This document shows positions 1 through 8,473 of a stretch of DNA of 64,000 nt, piece by piece. The translations under genes were made by a program, and so were the position numbers. Position 1 is the first letter of the stretch, and every line of letters starts with the position of its first letter. This DNA comes from Corallococcus interemptor. GTDB lineage: Bacteria > Myxococcota > Myxococcia > Myxococcales > Myxococcaceae. The notes beneath the pieces are model-generated. The model saw nothing but the letters and a program-made list of their open reading frames with translations, made no database searches and was not told where the DNA came from. The DNA is taken from the NCBI RefSeq assembly GCF_003668875.1, contig NZ_RAWM01000023.1:27574-91573 (forward strand). The letters run 5' to 3'.

Positions 1-1
1 C

Positions 2-292
2 ACGGGGTGGGAGCGCGCCCGGCCCCGTCCAGCGGAGCGCCCCGCCGCGCGCTACATGCTGGGCCGTGCCCTGTGGGACGCGAAGCAGGACCCGGCCCGA
101 GCGGTGCGGCTGGTCGCCGAGGCCCGCCAGGAGGCCGCCGCGCTGCCGGACGAGGAGTCCTCCGTGCCGGAGCTGCGCCAGGCGATGGACCGCTGGATCG
201 CCAGGCTGCCCCCCGGCGCGCGCAGGGACCTCAAGGCCGCCATGGCCACGCCCAAGCCCGCGGACCCCGCGAGGGATGCGCTCGTCCGATAG
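2..292 (+). CDS. C-terminal fragment of a helical (TPR-like) protein
   Basis: The reading frame is open from the window edge, so only the last 96 residues are seen; the true start lies upstream. The fragment is Ala/Arg-rich and predicted helical, with an ARYMLGRALWDAKQD segment followed by an AVRLVAEARQEAAAL helix. This resembles the last repeats of the tetratricopeptide tails that end many myxobacterial Ser/Thr kinases, but no catalytic motif is visible, so the family is an inference. It ends 58 bases before the sirtuin gene on the same strand. Confidence 0.55.
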   Translation, partial: TGWERARPRPAERPAARYMLGRALWDAKQDPARAVRLVAEARQEAAALPDEESSVPELRQAMDRWIARLPPGARRDLKAAMATPKPADPARDALVR

Positions 293-350
293 GCGCCCCA
301 GCCAAGGCCACGGGGCAGGCGCGCACGGGCCGCGTTATACGGGGGGTGGA

Positions 351-1220
351 ATGACGCTCCTCACCACGGACTCCCCTGTCGCCGCGCTCCCGCTCGAAGC
401 GGGCGTGGACGCCCTGGCCTCGCTGCTGCGCGGACGCCGCGTCGTGGTGCTCACCGGCGCCGGAATCAGCACCGAGTCCGGCATCCCCGACTATCGCGGC
501 CCGGAGACGCGCCACAAGGTGCGCAACCCCATCCAGCACCGCGAGTTCCTCCACAAGCCGGAGGTGCGCCAGCGCTACTGGGCGCGAAGCCTGCTGGGCT
601 GGCCGCGCTTCACCTCCGCCCGGCCCAACGACGCGCACTTCGCCCTGGCCACGCTGGAGAAGGCGGGCGTGGTGCCCGGGCTCATCACCCAGAACGTGGA
701 CGGCCTGCACCACGCGGCCGGCAGTGAGCGCGTGCTGGAACTGCACGGCGCGCTGTCCCGGGTGCGCTGTCTTGCGTGTAGCGCCCAGGAGCCACGCGCG
801 TCACTCCAGGCGCGGATGCTGGGCCTCAACCCGGACTTCGCGCACACCGTCGTGGAGCTGCGTCCGGACGGCGACGCGGAGCTGTCCCAGGAGGCCCTGG
901 AGGGCTTCCACGTCCCCGCGTGCACGCGCTGCGGCGGGACGCTCAAGCCGGACGTGGTGTTCTTCGGTGACAACGTCGCGGCGCCGCTGGTGCAGGACGC
1001 GTTCGCACTCGTGGAGGAGGGGGACGCGCTGCTGGTGGTGGGCTCGTCGCTGACGGTCTACTCCGGCTACCGCTTCGTCACCCGCGCCGCGGAGCGGCAC
1101 ATTCCCATCGGCATCCTCAACATCGGGGAGAGCCGGGGTGACGGGCTCGCGGATGTGCGCGTGGAGGCGAGGGCAGGGGACGTCCTGCCCCGGCTCGCCC
1201 AGGCGCTGACCCGCGCCTGA
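351..1220 (+). CDS. NAD-dependent protein deacylase, SIRT4-like (class II) sirtuin
   Basis: A 289-residue Sir2-family enzyme that removes acyl groups from protein lysines using NAD+. Near the N-terminus is the NAD-binding motif GAGISTESGIPDYRG, followed by TQNVDGLH (catalytic His), two zinc Cys pairs (RCLACS and CTRCGG), the KPDVVFFGD signature, and GSSLTVYSGYRF and NIG of the Rossmann fold. The segment RNPIQHREF and the RYWARSLLGWPRF stretch follow human SIRT4 closely, placing it in class II rather than with CobB-type sirtuins. The start was chosen because ATG follows a G-rich ribosome site directly and the protein then has family length; a longer open frame upstream overlaps the preceding gene. 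Substrate unknown. It is the first complete gene of a signalling block. Confidence 0.92.
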   Translation: MTLLTTDSPVAALPLEAGVDALASLLRGRRVVVLTGAGISTESGIPDYRGPETRHKVRNPIQHREFLHKPEVRQRYWARSLLGWPRFTSARPNDAHFALATLEKAGVVPGLITQNVDGLHHAAGSERVLELHGALSRVRCLACSAQEPRASLQARMLGLNPDFAHTVVELRPDGDAELSQEALEGFHVPACTRCGGTLKPDVVFFGDNVAAPLVQDAFALVEEGDALLVVGSSLTVYSGYRFVTRAAERHIPIGILNIGESRGDGLADVRVEARAGDVLPRLAQALTRA

Positions 1221-1373
1221 CGCTCCTCCTCCCACACCCGCCGTGCAGCCGGGCGCCGGGGCTTCGCGCGCGGCACCGAATGGGCACGCCCGGGGAGGGG
1301 CCAGGTGTGCCATCATCCCCGGCTTCGCGAGGCACGCGCGCCATGCCGTGCCCGGGACGGAGACACAGGGCCG

Positions 1374-3392
1374 ATGGACACCGGACGCCCCCTGGGCGGC
1401 AGGTACGCGCTGGAGCGCAGGATTGGCGGCGGTGGCATGGGCGCCATCTGGCGGGCCGTCGACCTGCAGCTCCAGCGGCACGTGGCCCTCAAGCTCATCG
1501 CCTCCGACGTCGTCGCGCGCACGCCGGAGGCCCACCGCCACTTTGAACAGGAAGCCCAGGCCGTGGCCCGGCTGCGCCACCCGCACGTGGTGCAGGTGCA
1601 TGACTCCGGCGTGGACGGCGGCGTGCCGTACATCGTCATGGAGCTGCTGGAGGGCGAGGACCTGGAGACGCGCCTCACCCAGCAGGGGCGCCTGTCCCCG
1701 GCCCGGGTGGCCGCGCTCGTCACGCCGGTGGCCCGGGCCCTGGCGGCGGCGCACGCGGCGGGGCTCGTCCACCGGGACCTGAAGCCCGCCAACCTCTTCC
1801 TCGCCCACGTGGACGGGGAAGAGGTGGTGAAGGTGCTCGACTTCGGGCTCGCGCGCTCGCTCGACCCGTCCCGCGCGCCCGTCCAGGCCGAAGGGCTCGC
1901 CGGCACGCTGCGCTACATGAGCCCGGAGCAGCTGCGCGCGGATCCGGACCTGGACGCGAGGGCGGACCTCTGGTCGCTCGCGGTGGTGCTCTACCGCGCC
2001 CTCACCGGCCAGTTCCCCTATGGCCCCGAGTCCGTGGGCGCGCTCCTGCGTGGCACCTTCCATCCGCCCGCCGTGCCCGTCTCGCAGCTGGTGCCGGAGC
2101 TGGGCGCGGCCGGGGACGCCTTCTTCCAGCGCGCGCTGCACCCGAAGCCGGAGCAGCGCTTCACGTCCGCGCGCGAGCAGGCCGCCGCCTTCGTCGCGCT
2201 GGTGGACGCGGGCCGCGCCACGCAGGCCGCCACGGTGCTGGTGGTGGACGACGAGCCGGACGTGGAGCTGCTCATGCGCCAGCGCTTCCGCCGGCACGTG
2301 CGCGACGGCGTCTACCGCTTCGTCTTCGCGCGCGATGGTGAAGAGGCGCTGGAGGCCCTGCGCCAGAACCCGGACACGCACGCCGTCCTGTGCGACCTGA
2401 ACATGCCACGCATGGACGGGCTCACCTTCCTGTCGCGCGTGGGGGAAGTGGATCCGCTGGTGAAGGTCGTCATGGTCTCCGCCTACGGAGACCTGCCCAA
2501 CCTGCGCACGGCGATGAACCGGGGCGCGTTCGACTTCCTCGTGAAGCCGGTGGACCTGGACGACCTGGAGTCCACGCTGGCCAAGACGGTGCGGCATGTC
2601 GCCGAGCTGCGCCGCGCGGTGCGCTCCACGGAGGAGAACGCGCTGCTGCGCATGTTCGTGAGCGGCGGCATCGTGGACCGGATGCTGCCGCTGGTGCGCG
2701 GCCCCGGCGGGCTCGCGGGCGAGCAGCTGGACGCGACGGTGGCCTTCCTGGACGTCGCGGACTTCACCGCCGTCACCCGCGAGCATCCGCCCGAGTCCGC
2801 GCTGCGCCGGCTCAACGCCAACTTCGAGGTCATCCTCCCGGAGCTGGAGTCGCGCGGCGGCGTGGTGGACAAGTTCCTGGGCGACGCCGTGATGGCCGTC
2901 TTCCAGGGCGAGGGCCACGTGTCGCGCGCGCTGGACGCGTGCCTCGCGGTGAAGCAGCGGCTGCAGGGGCTGGCGTGGAGCGGCGGAGACGCGTCCCCGT
3001 ACGCCCACGGCGTCTGCATGGGCGTGGACACGGGGCCCGTCGTCTCCGGCAACGTGGGCGCGGCCGGGCGCGGGCGCCTGGACCACACGGTGCTGGGGGA
3101 CGTGGTGAACACCGCGGCCCGGCTGGCCACCGTGGCCGCGCGCGACCAGGTGCTGGTGAGTGAAGCCCTGGCCACGCGGCTCCAGGGCGCCTTCGAGTGC
3201 CGGCTCGCCGCAGACCGCCACCTGCCCGGGCCCGGAGGCCAGCCGCTCGCGGTGCGCGAGGTGGTGGCCCGCCTGGGCACCCCGTCCGAGTCCTCCACGG
3301 ACCGCACCTCCGAACAGGTGGCCCCCGCCGTCCTGGAAGCGCCCGCCGCTCCGCCCCGGCCCGGGGCCTTCACCGCCAAGGGGCCCGCCTGA
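1374..3392 (+). CDS. Ser/Thr protein kinase - response receiver - class III nucleotidyl cyclase fusion
   Basis: A 672-residue three-part signalling protein. Residues 10-275 form a Hanks-type kinase: glycine loop IGGGGMGAIW, Lys40, the HRDLKPAN catalytic loop with Asp135, and the DFG Asp156. Residues 287-405 form a CheY-like receiver: acidic DDE pocket, phospho-acceptor Asp341 in CDLNMPRMDG, and Lys391. Residues 450-620 form a class III cyclase with both metal aspartates (Asp460 in FLDVADFT, Asp504 in KFLGDAVMAVF) and the NTAARL helix. All key residues are present, so each part is probably active. No transmembrane segment is seen, so it should be cytoplasmic. The start at MDTGRPLGG follows a GGGACGGAG-rich stretch. 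The stop lies 3 bases before the next cyclase gene, indicating an operon. Whether it makes cAMP or cGMP cannot be read reliably. Confidence 0.9.
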   Translation: MDTGRPLGGRYALERRIGGGGMGAIWRAVDLQLQRHVALKLIASDVVARTPEAHRHFEQEAQAVARLRHPHVVQVHDSGVDGGVPYIVMELLEGEDLETRLTQQGRLSPARVAALVTPVARALAAAHAAGLVHRDLKPANLFLAHVDGEEVVKVLDFGLARSLDPSRAPVQAEGLAGTLRYMSPEQLRADPDLDARADLWSLAVVLYRALTGQFPYGPESVGALLRGTFHPPAVPVSQLVPELGAAGDAFFQRALHPKPEQRFTSAREQAAAFVALVDAGRATQAATVLVVDDEPDVELLMRQRFRRHVRDGVYRFVFARDGEEALEALRQNPDTHAVLCDLNMPRMDGLTFLSRVGEVDPLVKVVMVSAYGDLPNLRTAMNRGAFDFLVKPVDLDDLESTLAKTVRHVAELRRAVRSTEENALLRMFVSGGIVDRMLPLVRGPGGLAGEQLDATVAFLDVADFTAVTREHPPESALRRLNANFEVILPELESRGGVVDKFLGDAVMAVFQGEGHVSRALDACLAVKQRLQGLAWSGGDASPYAHGVCMGVDTGPVVSGNVGAAGRGRLDHTVLGDVVNTAARLATVAARDQVLVSEALATRLQGAFECRLAADRHLPGPGGQPLAVREVVARLGTPSESSTDRTSEQVAPAVLEAPAAPPRPGAFTAKGPA

Positions 3393-3395
3393 CGC

Positions 3396-4934
3396 ATGCG
3401 CGTCATCCTCAATCCAGGCCAGGTGGATGAGCGGGTGGTGATGCTGCCGGAGGGCACCACCACCATCGGCCGCACGGAGGAGAACGGCATCCGCGTGCCA
3501 CACCCCAGCCTGTCCCGGCGCCACGCGCGGCTGGAGCGCGCGGGCGGGCGCGTGGTGCTGGTGGACCTGGACAGCAAGAACGGCAGCTTCGTGGGGCCGC
3601 ACCGCGTGTCGCGCCAGGAGCTGGGCCACGGCCAGTCCTTCCGCTGCGGCGAGGTGTGGTTCCGGCTGGTGTCCCTGGACACGCCGCTGCCGGACGGCTG
3701 GGGCCCGCTGCGCACGCAGCCTTTGGAGACGCGCTTCTCCGCGGGCCCCATGGAGGCGCTGCTCGACACGCGCTCGCCGGACCGCACCCGCGACAAGCTC
3801 CAGGTGCTCCTCAAGGTGGGCCAGATTCTCTCCTCCCCGGGCCCGGTGGACGGGCTGCTGGAGCGCGTCGTCCAGCTCGTCTTTCAAATCTGGGCGGTGG
3901 ACCGGGCGGCGGTGCTGCTGGTGGACCGGGACACGGGGACGCTGGTGCCGCGCGTGTCCCGGGGCGCGCGGGGCGGGGCGCTGCCGGAGCGCTTCTACAG
4001 CCAGCACATCGTGGACTACGTGCACTCGCGCGGCGTGGCGGCCCTCTTCACCGACGCGAAGGACGACGCGCGGCTCGTGGGCGCGGACTCCGTCTTCCGG
4101 CAGGCCATCCGCGCCTCGCTGTGCGTGCCCCTGCGCACGCGCGACGCGGTGCTGGGCGTGCTGTACCTGGACAGCCTCACGCAGGGCGGCCTCTTCACGG
4201 ACGAGGACCTGGAGTTCCTCACCGCCTTCGCCAACCAGGCCGCCATCGCCCTGGACCACGCGCACCTGGCGCGGCGGCTGGAGGAGGAGGCGGTGCTGCG
4301 CAACGCCTACCAGCGCTTCTTCCCGCCGGACGTCGTGCGCCAGCTGAAGGCGCTGAGGGGCGTGCCGCTGGAGGTGCGCGAGGCGAACGTCACCATCCTC
4401 TTCTCCGACATCACCGGCTTCACCGCCCTGTCCTCGCGCCTCAAGCCCCGGCAGGTGGTGGACATGCTCAACGCGTACTTCCCTGTCATGGCGGACGTCG
4501 TCTTCCGCCACGAGGGCACGCTGGAGAAGTACATCGGCGACGCGCTGATGGCCGTGTGGGGCGCCCCCTTCGCCCGGCCGGACGACGCGGACCGGGCTGT
4601 GCGCGCGGCCGTGGAGATGCAGCGCGCCCTGGCGGACCTCAACGCCCGCTGGAGGGCGGAGGGCGTGCCGGAGATTGAAGTCCACATCGGGCTCAACTCC
4701 GGCCCGGTGGCGGCGGGCAACATCGGCTCGGAGCACTACCTCCAGTACGCCACCGTGGGAGACGCCACCAACGTCGCGTCCCGCGTGTGCGGCGTCGCGC
4801 GCCCGGGCGAGGTGCTGATGACGGACGCCACGCGCGCCCTCTTGGATCCGAACGCCTTCGTGCTGGAGCCGCTGGAGCCCGTGAAGGTGAAGGGCCGTGA
4901 GGAGCCGCTGTCCCTCTTCCGCGTGCGCGGCTGA
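3396..4934 (+). CDS. FHA-GAF-class III adenylate/guanylate cyclase
   Basis: A 512-residue cyclase. Residues 1-95 are a forkhead-associated domain (TIGRTEENGIRVPHPSLSRRHARL and the SKNGSF loop), which binds phosphothreonine. Residues 125-285 are a GAF domain. Residues 330-490 are a class III cyclase with metal aspartates in LFSDITGFTALS and KYIGDALMAVWG, plus the GDATNVASR helix. The kinase encoded 3 bases upstream is an obvious candidate source of the phosphothreonine that the FHA domain would read; that link is inference. The gene is convergent with the Crp/Fnr regulator, with 3 bases between stop codons, so cyclase output and a cyclic-nucleotide-responsive regulator sit side by side. Confidence 0.9.
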   Translation: MRVILNPGQVDERVVMLPEGTTTIGRTEENGIRVPHPSLSRRHARLERAGGRVVLVDLDSKNGSFVGPHRVSRQELGHGQSFRCGEVWFRLVSLDTPLPDGWGPLRTQPLETRFSAGPMEALLDTRSPDRTRDKLQVLLKVGQILSSPGPVDGLLERVVQLVFQIWAVDRAAVLLVDRDTGTLVPRVSRGARGGALPERFYSQHIVDYVHSRGVAALFTDAKDDARLVGADSVFRQAIRASLCVPLRTRDAVLGVLYLDSLTQGGLFTDEDLEFLTAFANQAAIALDHAHLARRLEEEAVLRNAYQRFFPPDVVRQLKALRGVPLEVREANVTILFSDITGFTALSSRLKPRQVVDMLNAYFPVMADVVFRHEGTLEKYIGDALMAVWGAPFARPDDADRAVRAAVEMQRALADLNARWRAEGVPEIEVHIGLNSGPVAAGNIGSEHYLQYATVGDATNVASRVCGVARPGEVLMTDATRALLDPNAFVLEPLEPVKVKGREEPLSLFRVRG

Positions 4935-4937
4935 GGG

Positions 4938-5618
4938 CTACTCCGCGTCCTGCCCCAGCCGCTCCGGCTGGAGGAGGATGATCTGCCCGCCCTCGAAGCT
5001 GAGCATCCCCTCGCGCACGTAGTAGCGCAGCCACTTGTTGACGCTCTCGCGGGTGACGCCGCACAGGTTGGCCAGCTCCGACTGCGTGAGCTTCGGGGTG
5101 ATGACCAGCCCTTCGGGGCCCTGCTTCCCCTGCGTCTTCGCCAGCTCCAGCAGCACCCGCACCAGGCGGCTGCGCGCGTCCAGGAAGGCCGAGTCGTAAA
5201 CGAGCTGCGTCGTGCGCCGCACCAGCCGGCTCATGTTCGCGAGCAGCGCCAGGCTCACCTGCGGCCGCGTCTCCAGGTAGCGCCGGAAGTCGTCGCGCTG
5301 GAGCGTGAGCAGGTGCGCCTCCTCGCGCGCCATGGCGTCCGTGGAGCGCATCTCGCCGTCCAGGAGCGACAGCTCTCCGAAGGCGTCTCCCCGGTCCAAC
5401 AGCGCCAGGGTGATTTCGCGCCCCTCGCTGGAGGAGAGCCGGATGGCCACCTGGCCGCGCCGGATGATGAACAGCGCGGTGCCCACGTCCCCCCGATGGA
5501 AGATGACCTCCCCCCGCGCGAAGCGCCGGGGCTGGAGGAGCGACGACATGTTCTCCAGGTCCTCCCGGCCGAGGCTTTCAAACATGGGGATTTCGGCCAG
5601 CAGCTGCGCGTAGGACAT
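4938..5618 (-). CDS. Crp/Fnr-family cyclic-nucleotide-responsive transcription regulator
   Basis: A 226-residue regulator with an N-terminal cyclic-nucleotide-binding barrel (about residues 10-125) and a C-terminal winged helix (about 150-220). The phosphate-binding cassette reads FGELSLLDGEMRST, with the Arg-Ser pair that contacts the cyclic phosphate in E. coli CRP. The recognition helix reads TRESVNKWLRY; its Arg-Glu-x3-Lys spacing resembles the Arg180/Glu181/Arg185 set of CRP, consistent with TGTGA half-site recognition. No Cys cluster is present, so it is not an FNR-type iron-sulfur sensor. Start chosen at MSYAQLLAEIP to give family length; an in-frame ATG 24 codons upstream is possible. 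Two CRP-like palindromes lie about 80-120 bases upstream, suggesting autoregulation. Confidence 0.9.
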   Translation of the reverse strand: MSYAQLLAEIPMFESLGREDLENMSSLLQPRRFARGEVIFHRGDVGTALFIIRRGQVAIRLSSSEGREITLALLDRGDAFGELSLLDGEMRSTDAMAREEAHLLTLQRDDFRRYLETRPQVSLALLANMSRLVRRTTQLVYDSAFLDARSRLVRVLLELAKTQGKQGPEGLVITPKLTQSELANLCGVTRESVNKWLRYYVREGMLSFEGGQIILLQPERLGQDAE

Positions 5619-5700
5619 GAGGGGAACCCCATTCTGCCCGCAATCCCCGGATGCAGGTAGGGAAGCCTCCCATCCAGGTCGGGCGGACAAGTCCGGCGGG

Positions 5701-5739
5701 TGTGAACGTCTTCACACCGGGCCTGTGGGCCGCTTCACA
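5701..5739. promoter_or_regulatory. Tandem CRP-type operators upstream of the crp-like gene
   Basis: Bases 5701-5716 read TGTGAACGTCTTCACA, a perfect TGTGA-N6-TCACA palindrome. Bases 5724-5739 read TGTGGGCCGCTTCACA, the same with one mismatch. Centres are 23 bases apart, about two helical turns. They lie 83-121 bases upstream of the chosen start of the Crp/Fnr gene, which is the only gene they clearly precede. Binding by that protein is inferred from its CRP-like recognition helix. Confidence 0.7.
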
Positions 5740-5905
5740 GATCGAAACAGGGGGTCCCGGTACTGTTCCTTCATCGCAGCACGGGAAGCAGGGGGGCCCG
5801 CGCAGCAGCGACACGGTGAGTCAGGGAGTCGGGGGACTTCTTAGCCCACCGCGGCGTGCGCGGGAAATGGGGGGGACCGCAGGGGCTGGCACATAGAAGG
5901 GGGAA

Positions 5906-6016
5906 GCGTCGAGTTTCTGAGGGGGAACTCGACGCGAATACGAGTGCCGGCTCCCGCTGGAGCCTGAGAAGCAACTGAACCCGGGCCTGGAGGCCCGTCG
6001 CTCCGGGGGGAGTGAC
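5906..6016. other. Array of four consecutive hairpins; candidate structured RNA or terminator block
   Basis: The 419-base gap 5619-6037 holds no gene. After the CRP sites it contains four back-to-back inverted repeats: 5906-5915/5926-5935 (perfect 10-bp stem, loop TCTGAGGGGG), 5949-5954/5959-5964 (GGCTCC-CGCT-GGAGCC), 5982-5987/5992-5997 (CGGGCC-TGGA-GGCCCG), and 5997-6004/6009-6016 (GTCGCTCC-GGGG-GGAGTGAC, one mismatch). A T-rich stretch (GTTGTTTTATTT, about 6030) follows on the plus strand. Read on the minus strand, the block lies just after the stop codon of the acylase gene, so termination of the biosynthetic operon is the simplest role. A small RNA on either strand is the alternative. 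Confidence 0.5.
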
Positions 6017-6037
6017 GGCCTTCAAGTCCGGGTTGTT

Positions 6038-8473
6038 TTATTTGGCCAGGGCCACCGCGGGCGCGAGCGTCAGCGTGGACTCGCGGTGCTTCTCCACCGC
6101 CTCGCGCGTGTGGAGCATGGGGTGGAACTCCACCTTGCGGTTGAGCTCCATCAGGTCATCGCGGTGCTTGTGGAACAGGTGCTCCGACTGTCCCGGCGCG
6201 TGGATGGACACGGAGCGGGACAGGTCCGCCAGGTCCACGATCATCCGCAGCGCGGTGCCGTGGACCACCTTGAAGGGGTGGCTCCAGAGGAACGACGCGC
6301 CGTCCACGGAGTAGTTGTCACCCCGGGCCGGCACCGGCGCGCTGTTGAAGACGCGGCGGATGGGGCCGGGGATGGCGGGCCCGCCCAGCGTCTGGTGCGC
6401 GTACGTCAGCTGGTGCACCTGGCCCCAGGCCCAGGCCTCCGGCTTCGGGCCGTACGTCTTCACCAGCCACGCGGTGGCCACGCCCAGCGCCGCGCGGAGG
6501 ATGTCGTCGCGCGTCTCCTTCTCCGGCGTCTTCGGGTCGTCCCACCAGGCGCTGTCCGGCTGGGACATCAGGCCGATGACGAAGGGCATGTGCAGGCTGC
6601 CATGCCGTTCGTACTGGCCCATCAGGTATTCCTTCACCAGCGACGGCTCCAGCTTGTGCTGGAGCAGCTTGCGCAGCACCTCGATGTACCAGGCCTGGAA
6701 CACCGTGGCTCCCACGGCCTCCGGCTCGAAGCGCAGGTCCCACGCCTTCAGCGCCTCCACCGCCTGGCGCTGCATGTCGTCCGCCGGAAGGGCCGCCGCC
6801 AGGAAGTAGGGGCGCAGCGCCTCCGCGGGCAGCGAGTACGTCTGCGCCTGGATGTCCCGCATGGAGTCCACGGTGTGCTGCGTGCCGGCCTCCAGCAAGT
6901 CAGTGATGCGTTTCGCGCGGTAGCCCGGGAACCAGTTGTGCGCGATGAGGTGCGGGTAGTCGTCGGACGTGATCTTGTTGTTCGCCGTGGCCGCGTAGCC
7001 CGCGGGCGGGTTGAGGGACGCGGGCAGCTCCTCGAAGGGGATGAAGCCCGTCCACTCGTTGTCGCCCGTCCAGCCCGGCATGGGCAGCAGGCCCTGGTGG
7101 CCCTGACGGATGGGAATCTTGCCCGTGGACTGGAAGCCCACGTTGCCGGCCGTGTCCGCGTACACGAAGTTCTGGCCCGGCCCCTCCCAGCGCTTCATGG
7201 CGGCGCGGAAGGACGTCCAGTCCGTGGCCAGGTTGAGCTGGAGCACGGAGTTGATGAGCGGCTGGCATTCACGGTGCGCCCACTTGAGGGACAGGGGCTC
7301 GCTGTCCTTCAGCTCCTCCGCCATCACCGCGTTCATCAGCGGGCCGTGGCGGGTGCTCTTCACCTCCAGCACCACGGGCGCGCCGCCCTTCACCGGGATC
7401 TCCTCGCGGCGCACCTCCAGGTCGTGCCAGACGTCCTGGTACAGGTACTTCCTGGGCGCCTTCGGGTCGTCCAGCTTCTCGATGTAGAAGTCCTGGGTGT
7501 CCGGCCCCAGGTTGGACATGCCCCAGGCCACCTTCCCGTTGTGGCCGACAATCAGCATGGGCACGCCGGGCAGGGAGAAGCCCACGTGCTGGAAGCGGCC
7601 GCCGTGCAGGCCGTTCTCGTACCAGGTGGACGGCATTCCCAGCGGGATGTGCACGTCGTTGGCGAGCAGCGGCTGGCCGCTCTTCGTGCGCTGCCCGTGC
7701 ACCACCCAGTTGTTGCTGCCGGAGACGATGTTGGGGTCGCCCATCACCGCGTCCACGCTGTCCAGGCCGGACATGGCCTTCACGTCCTTGAGGCCCGGCA
7801 GGCGCGCCTCCTTGGGGACGATGAGCGGCGTCTCCGGCGCGTTCTGCGGCAGGAGGGCATTCGCCACCTCCTCACCCACCGCGGCGACGAGCCGCGCGCG
7901 GAAGAGCTCCAGGCGGTGGTTGCCGCCCAGCATCATCGCCAGCAGGTTGCCGCGCGCGAGCGTGTCCACGGGCGTCCAGGGCGTGGGCTCCGTGCCCATC
8001 ACGGTGAACTCGTACGACAGCGGCTCCGCGGCGATGCGCGCGTTGATGCCCGCGCTGTACGCCTCCACGATGGCGCGCGCCTCCGGGTCCACCTGCTCCC
8101 AGGACTTCTCCGCCATGTGGCGCAGGCCCATGGTGCGCAGGAACCGGTCCGCGCCCAGGCCCATGGCGCCCAGCAGGCTCGCGAGCCGGCCGTCCACCAG
8201 CCGGCGGCCCATCTCCAGCTGCCACAGCCGGTCCTGCCCGTGCACGTAGCCCTGGGCGAAGAAGAGGTCGTGCTCGTCGTTGGCGAAGATGTGCGGCACG
8301 CCCCACGTGTCGCGCACCACCTCCACCTTGCCGTGCACGCCGGGCAGGGTGAGCGTGCCCTCCTCGCGCGGCCAGCGGCGGCGGGCGAGCCACGGGCCCA
8401 CGCCCGGGGTGGCCACGGCCATGGCGGGCGGCAGCATGCGCATCATGCGCAGGACCATCGAGAAGGCACTCAT
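6038..8473 (-). CDS. Penicillin acylase family Ntn hydrolase
   Basis: An 811-residue enzyme of the penicillin G acylase / AHL acylase / PvdQ superfamily, which cleaves amide-linked acyl groups after autoproteolysis into two chains. The expected N-terminal nucleophile is Ser253 in VSGSNNWVVHG; the preceding alpha-chain pattern (VEVVRDTWGVPHIFANDEHDLFFAQGYVHGQDRLWQ region) and the downstream HNGKVAWGMSN segment are typical of the family. The first 30 residues are only moderately hydrophobic, so a signal peptide or anchor is likely but not certain. It is the last gene of the operon; its start overlaps the exporter stop by 4 bases (ATGA). Candidate roles are removal of the fatty acid loaded by the FAAL, product release or self-protection. 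The context favours product maturation, but this is inference. Confidence 0.9.
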   Translation of the reverse strand: MSAFSMVLRMMRMLPPAMAVATPGVGPWLARRRWPREEGTLTLPGVHGKVEVVRDTWGVPHIFANDEHDLFFAQGYVHGQDRLWQLEMGRRLVDGRLASLLGAMGLGADRFLRTMGLRHMAEKSWEQVDPEARAIVEAYSAGINARIAAEPLSYEFTVMGTEPTPWTPVDTLARGNLLAMMLGGNHRLELFRARLVAAVGEEVANALLPQNAPETPLIVPKEARLPGLKDVKAMSGLDSVDAVMGDPNIVSGSNNWVVHGQRTKSGQPLLANDVHIPLGMPSTWYENGLHGGRFQHVGFSLPGVPMLIVGHNGKVAWGMSNLGPDTQDFYIEKLDDPKAPRKYLYQDVWHDLEVRREEIPVKGGAPVVLEVKSTRHGPLMNAVMAEELKDSEPLSLKWAHRECQPLINSVLQLNLATDWTSFRAAMKRWEGPGQNFVYADTAGNVGFQSTGKIPIRQGHQGLLPMPGWTGDNEWTGFIPFEELPASLNPPAGYAATANNKITSDDYPHLIAHNWFPGYRAKRITDLLEAGTQHTVDSMRDIQAQTYSLPAEALRPYFLAAALPADDMQRQAVEALKAWDLRFEPEAVGATVFQAWYIEVLRKLLQHKLEPSLVKEYLMGQYERHGSLHMPFVIGLMSQPDSAWWDDPKTPEKETRDDILRAALGVATAWLVKTYGPKPEAWAWGQVHQLTYAHQTLGGPAIPGPIRRVFNSAPVPARGDNYSVDGASFLWSHPFKVVHGTALRMIVDLADLSRSVSIHAPGQSEHLFHKHRDDLMELNRKVEFHPMLHTREAVEKHRESTLTLAPAVALAK

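Noticed and set aside
801..4736. A 1311-codon open frame on the minus strand through the sirtuin and cyclase genes
   Set aside because: It is antisense to well-supported genes, with low-complexity Arg/His composition and no recognisable family.
5885..5915. TGGCAC at 5887-5892 as the -24 half of a sigma-54 promoter
   Set aside because: The bases that should give the TTGC half do not match, and no gene starts downstream on that strand.
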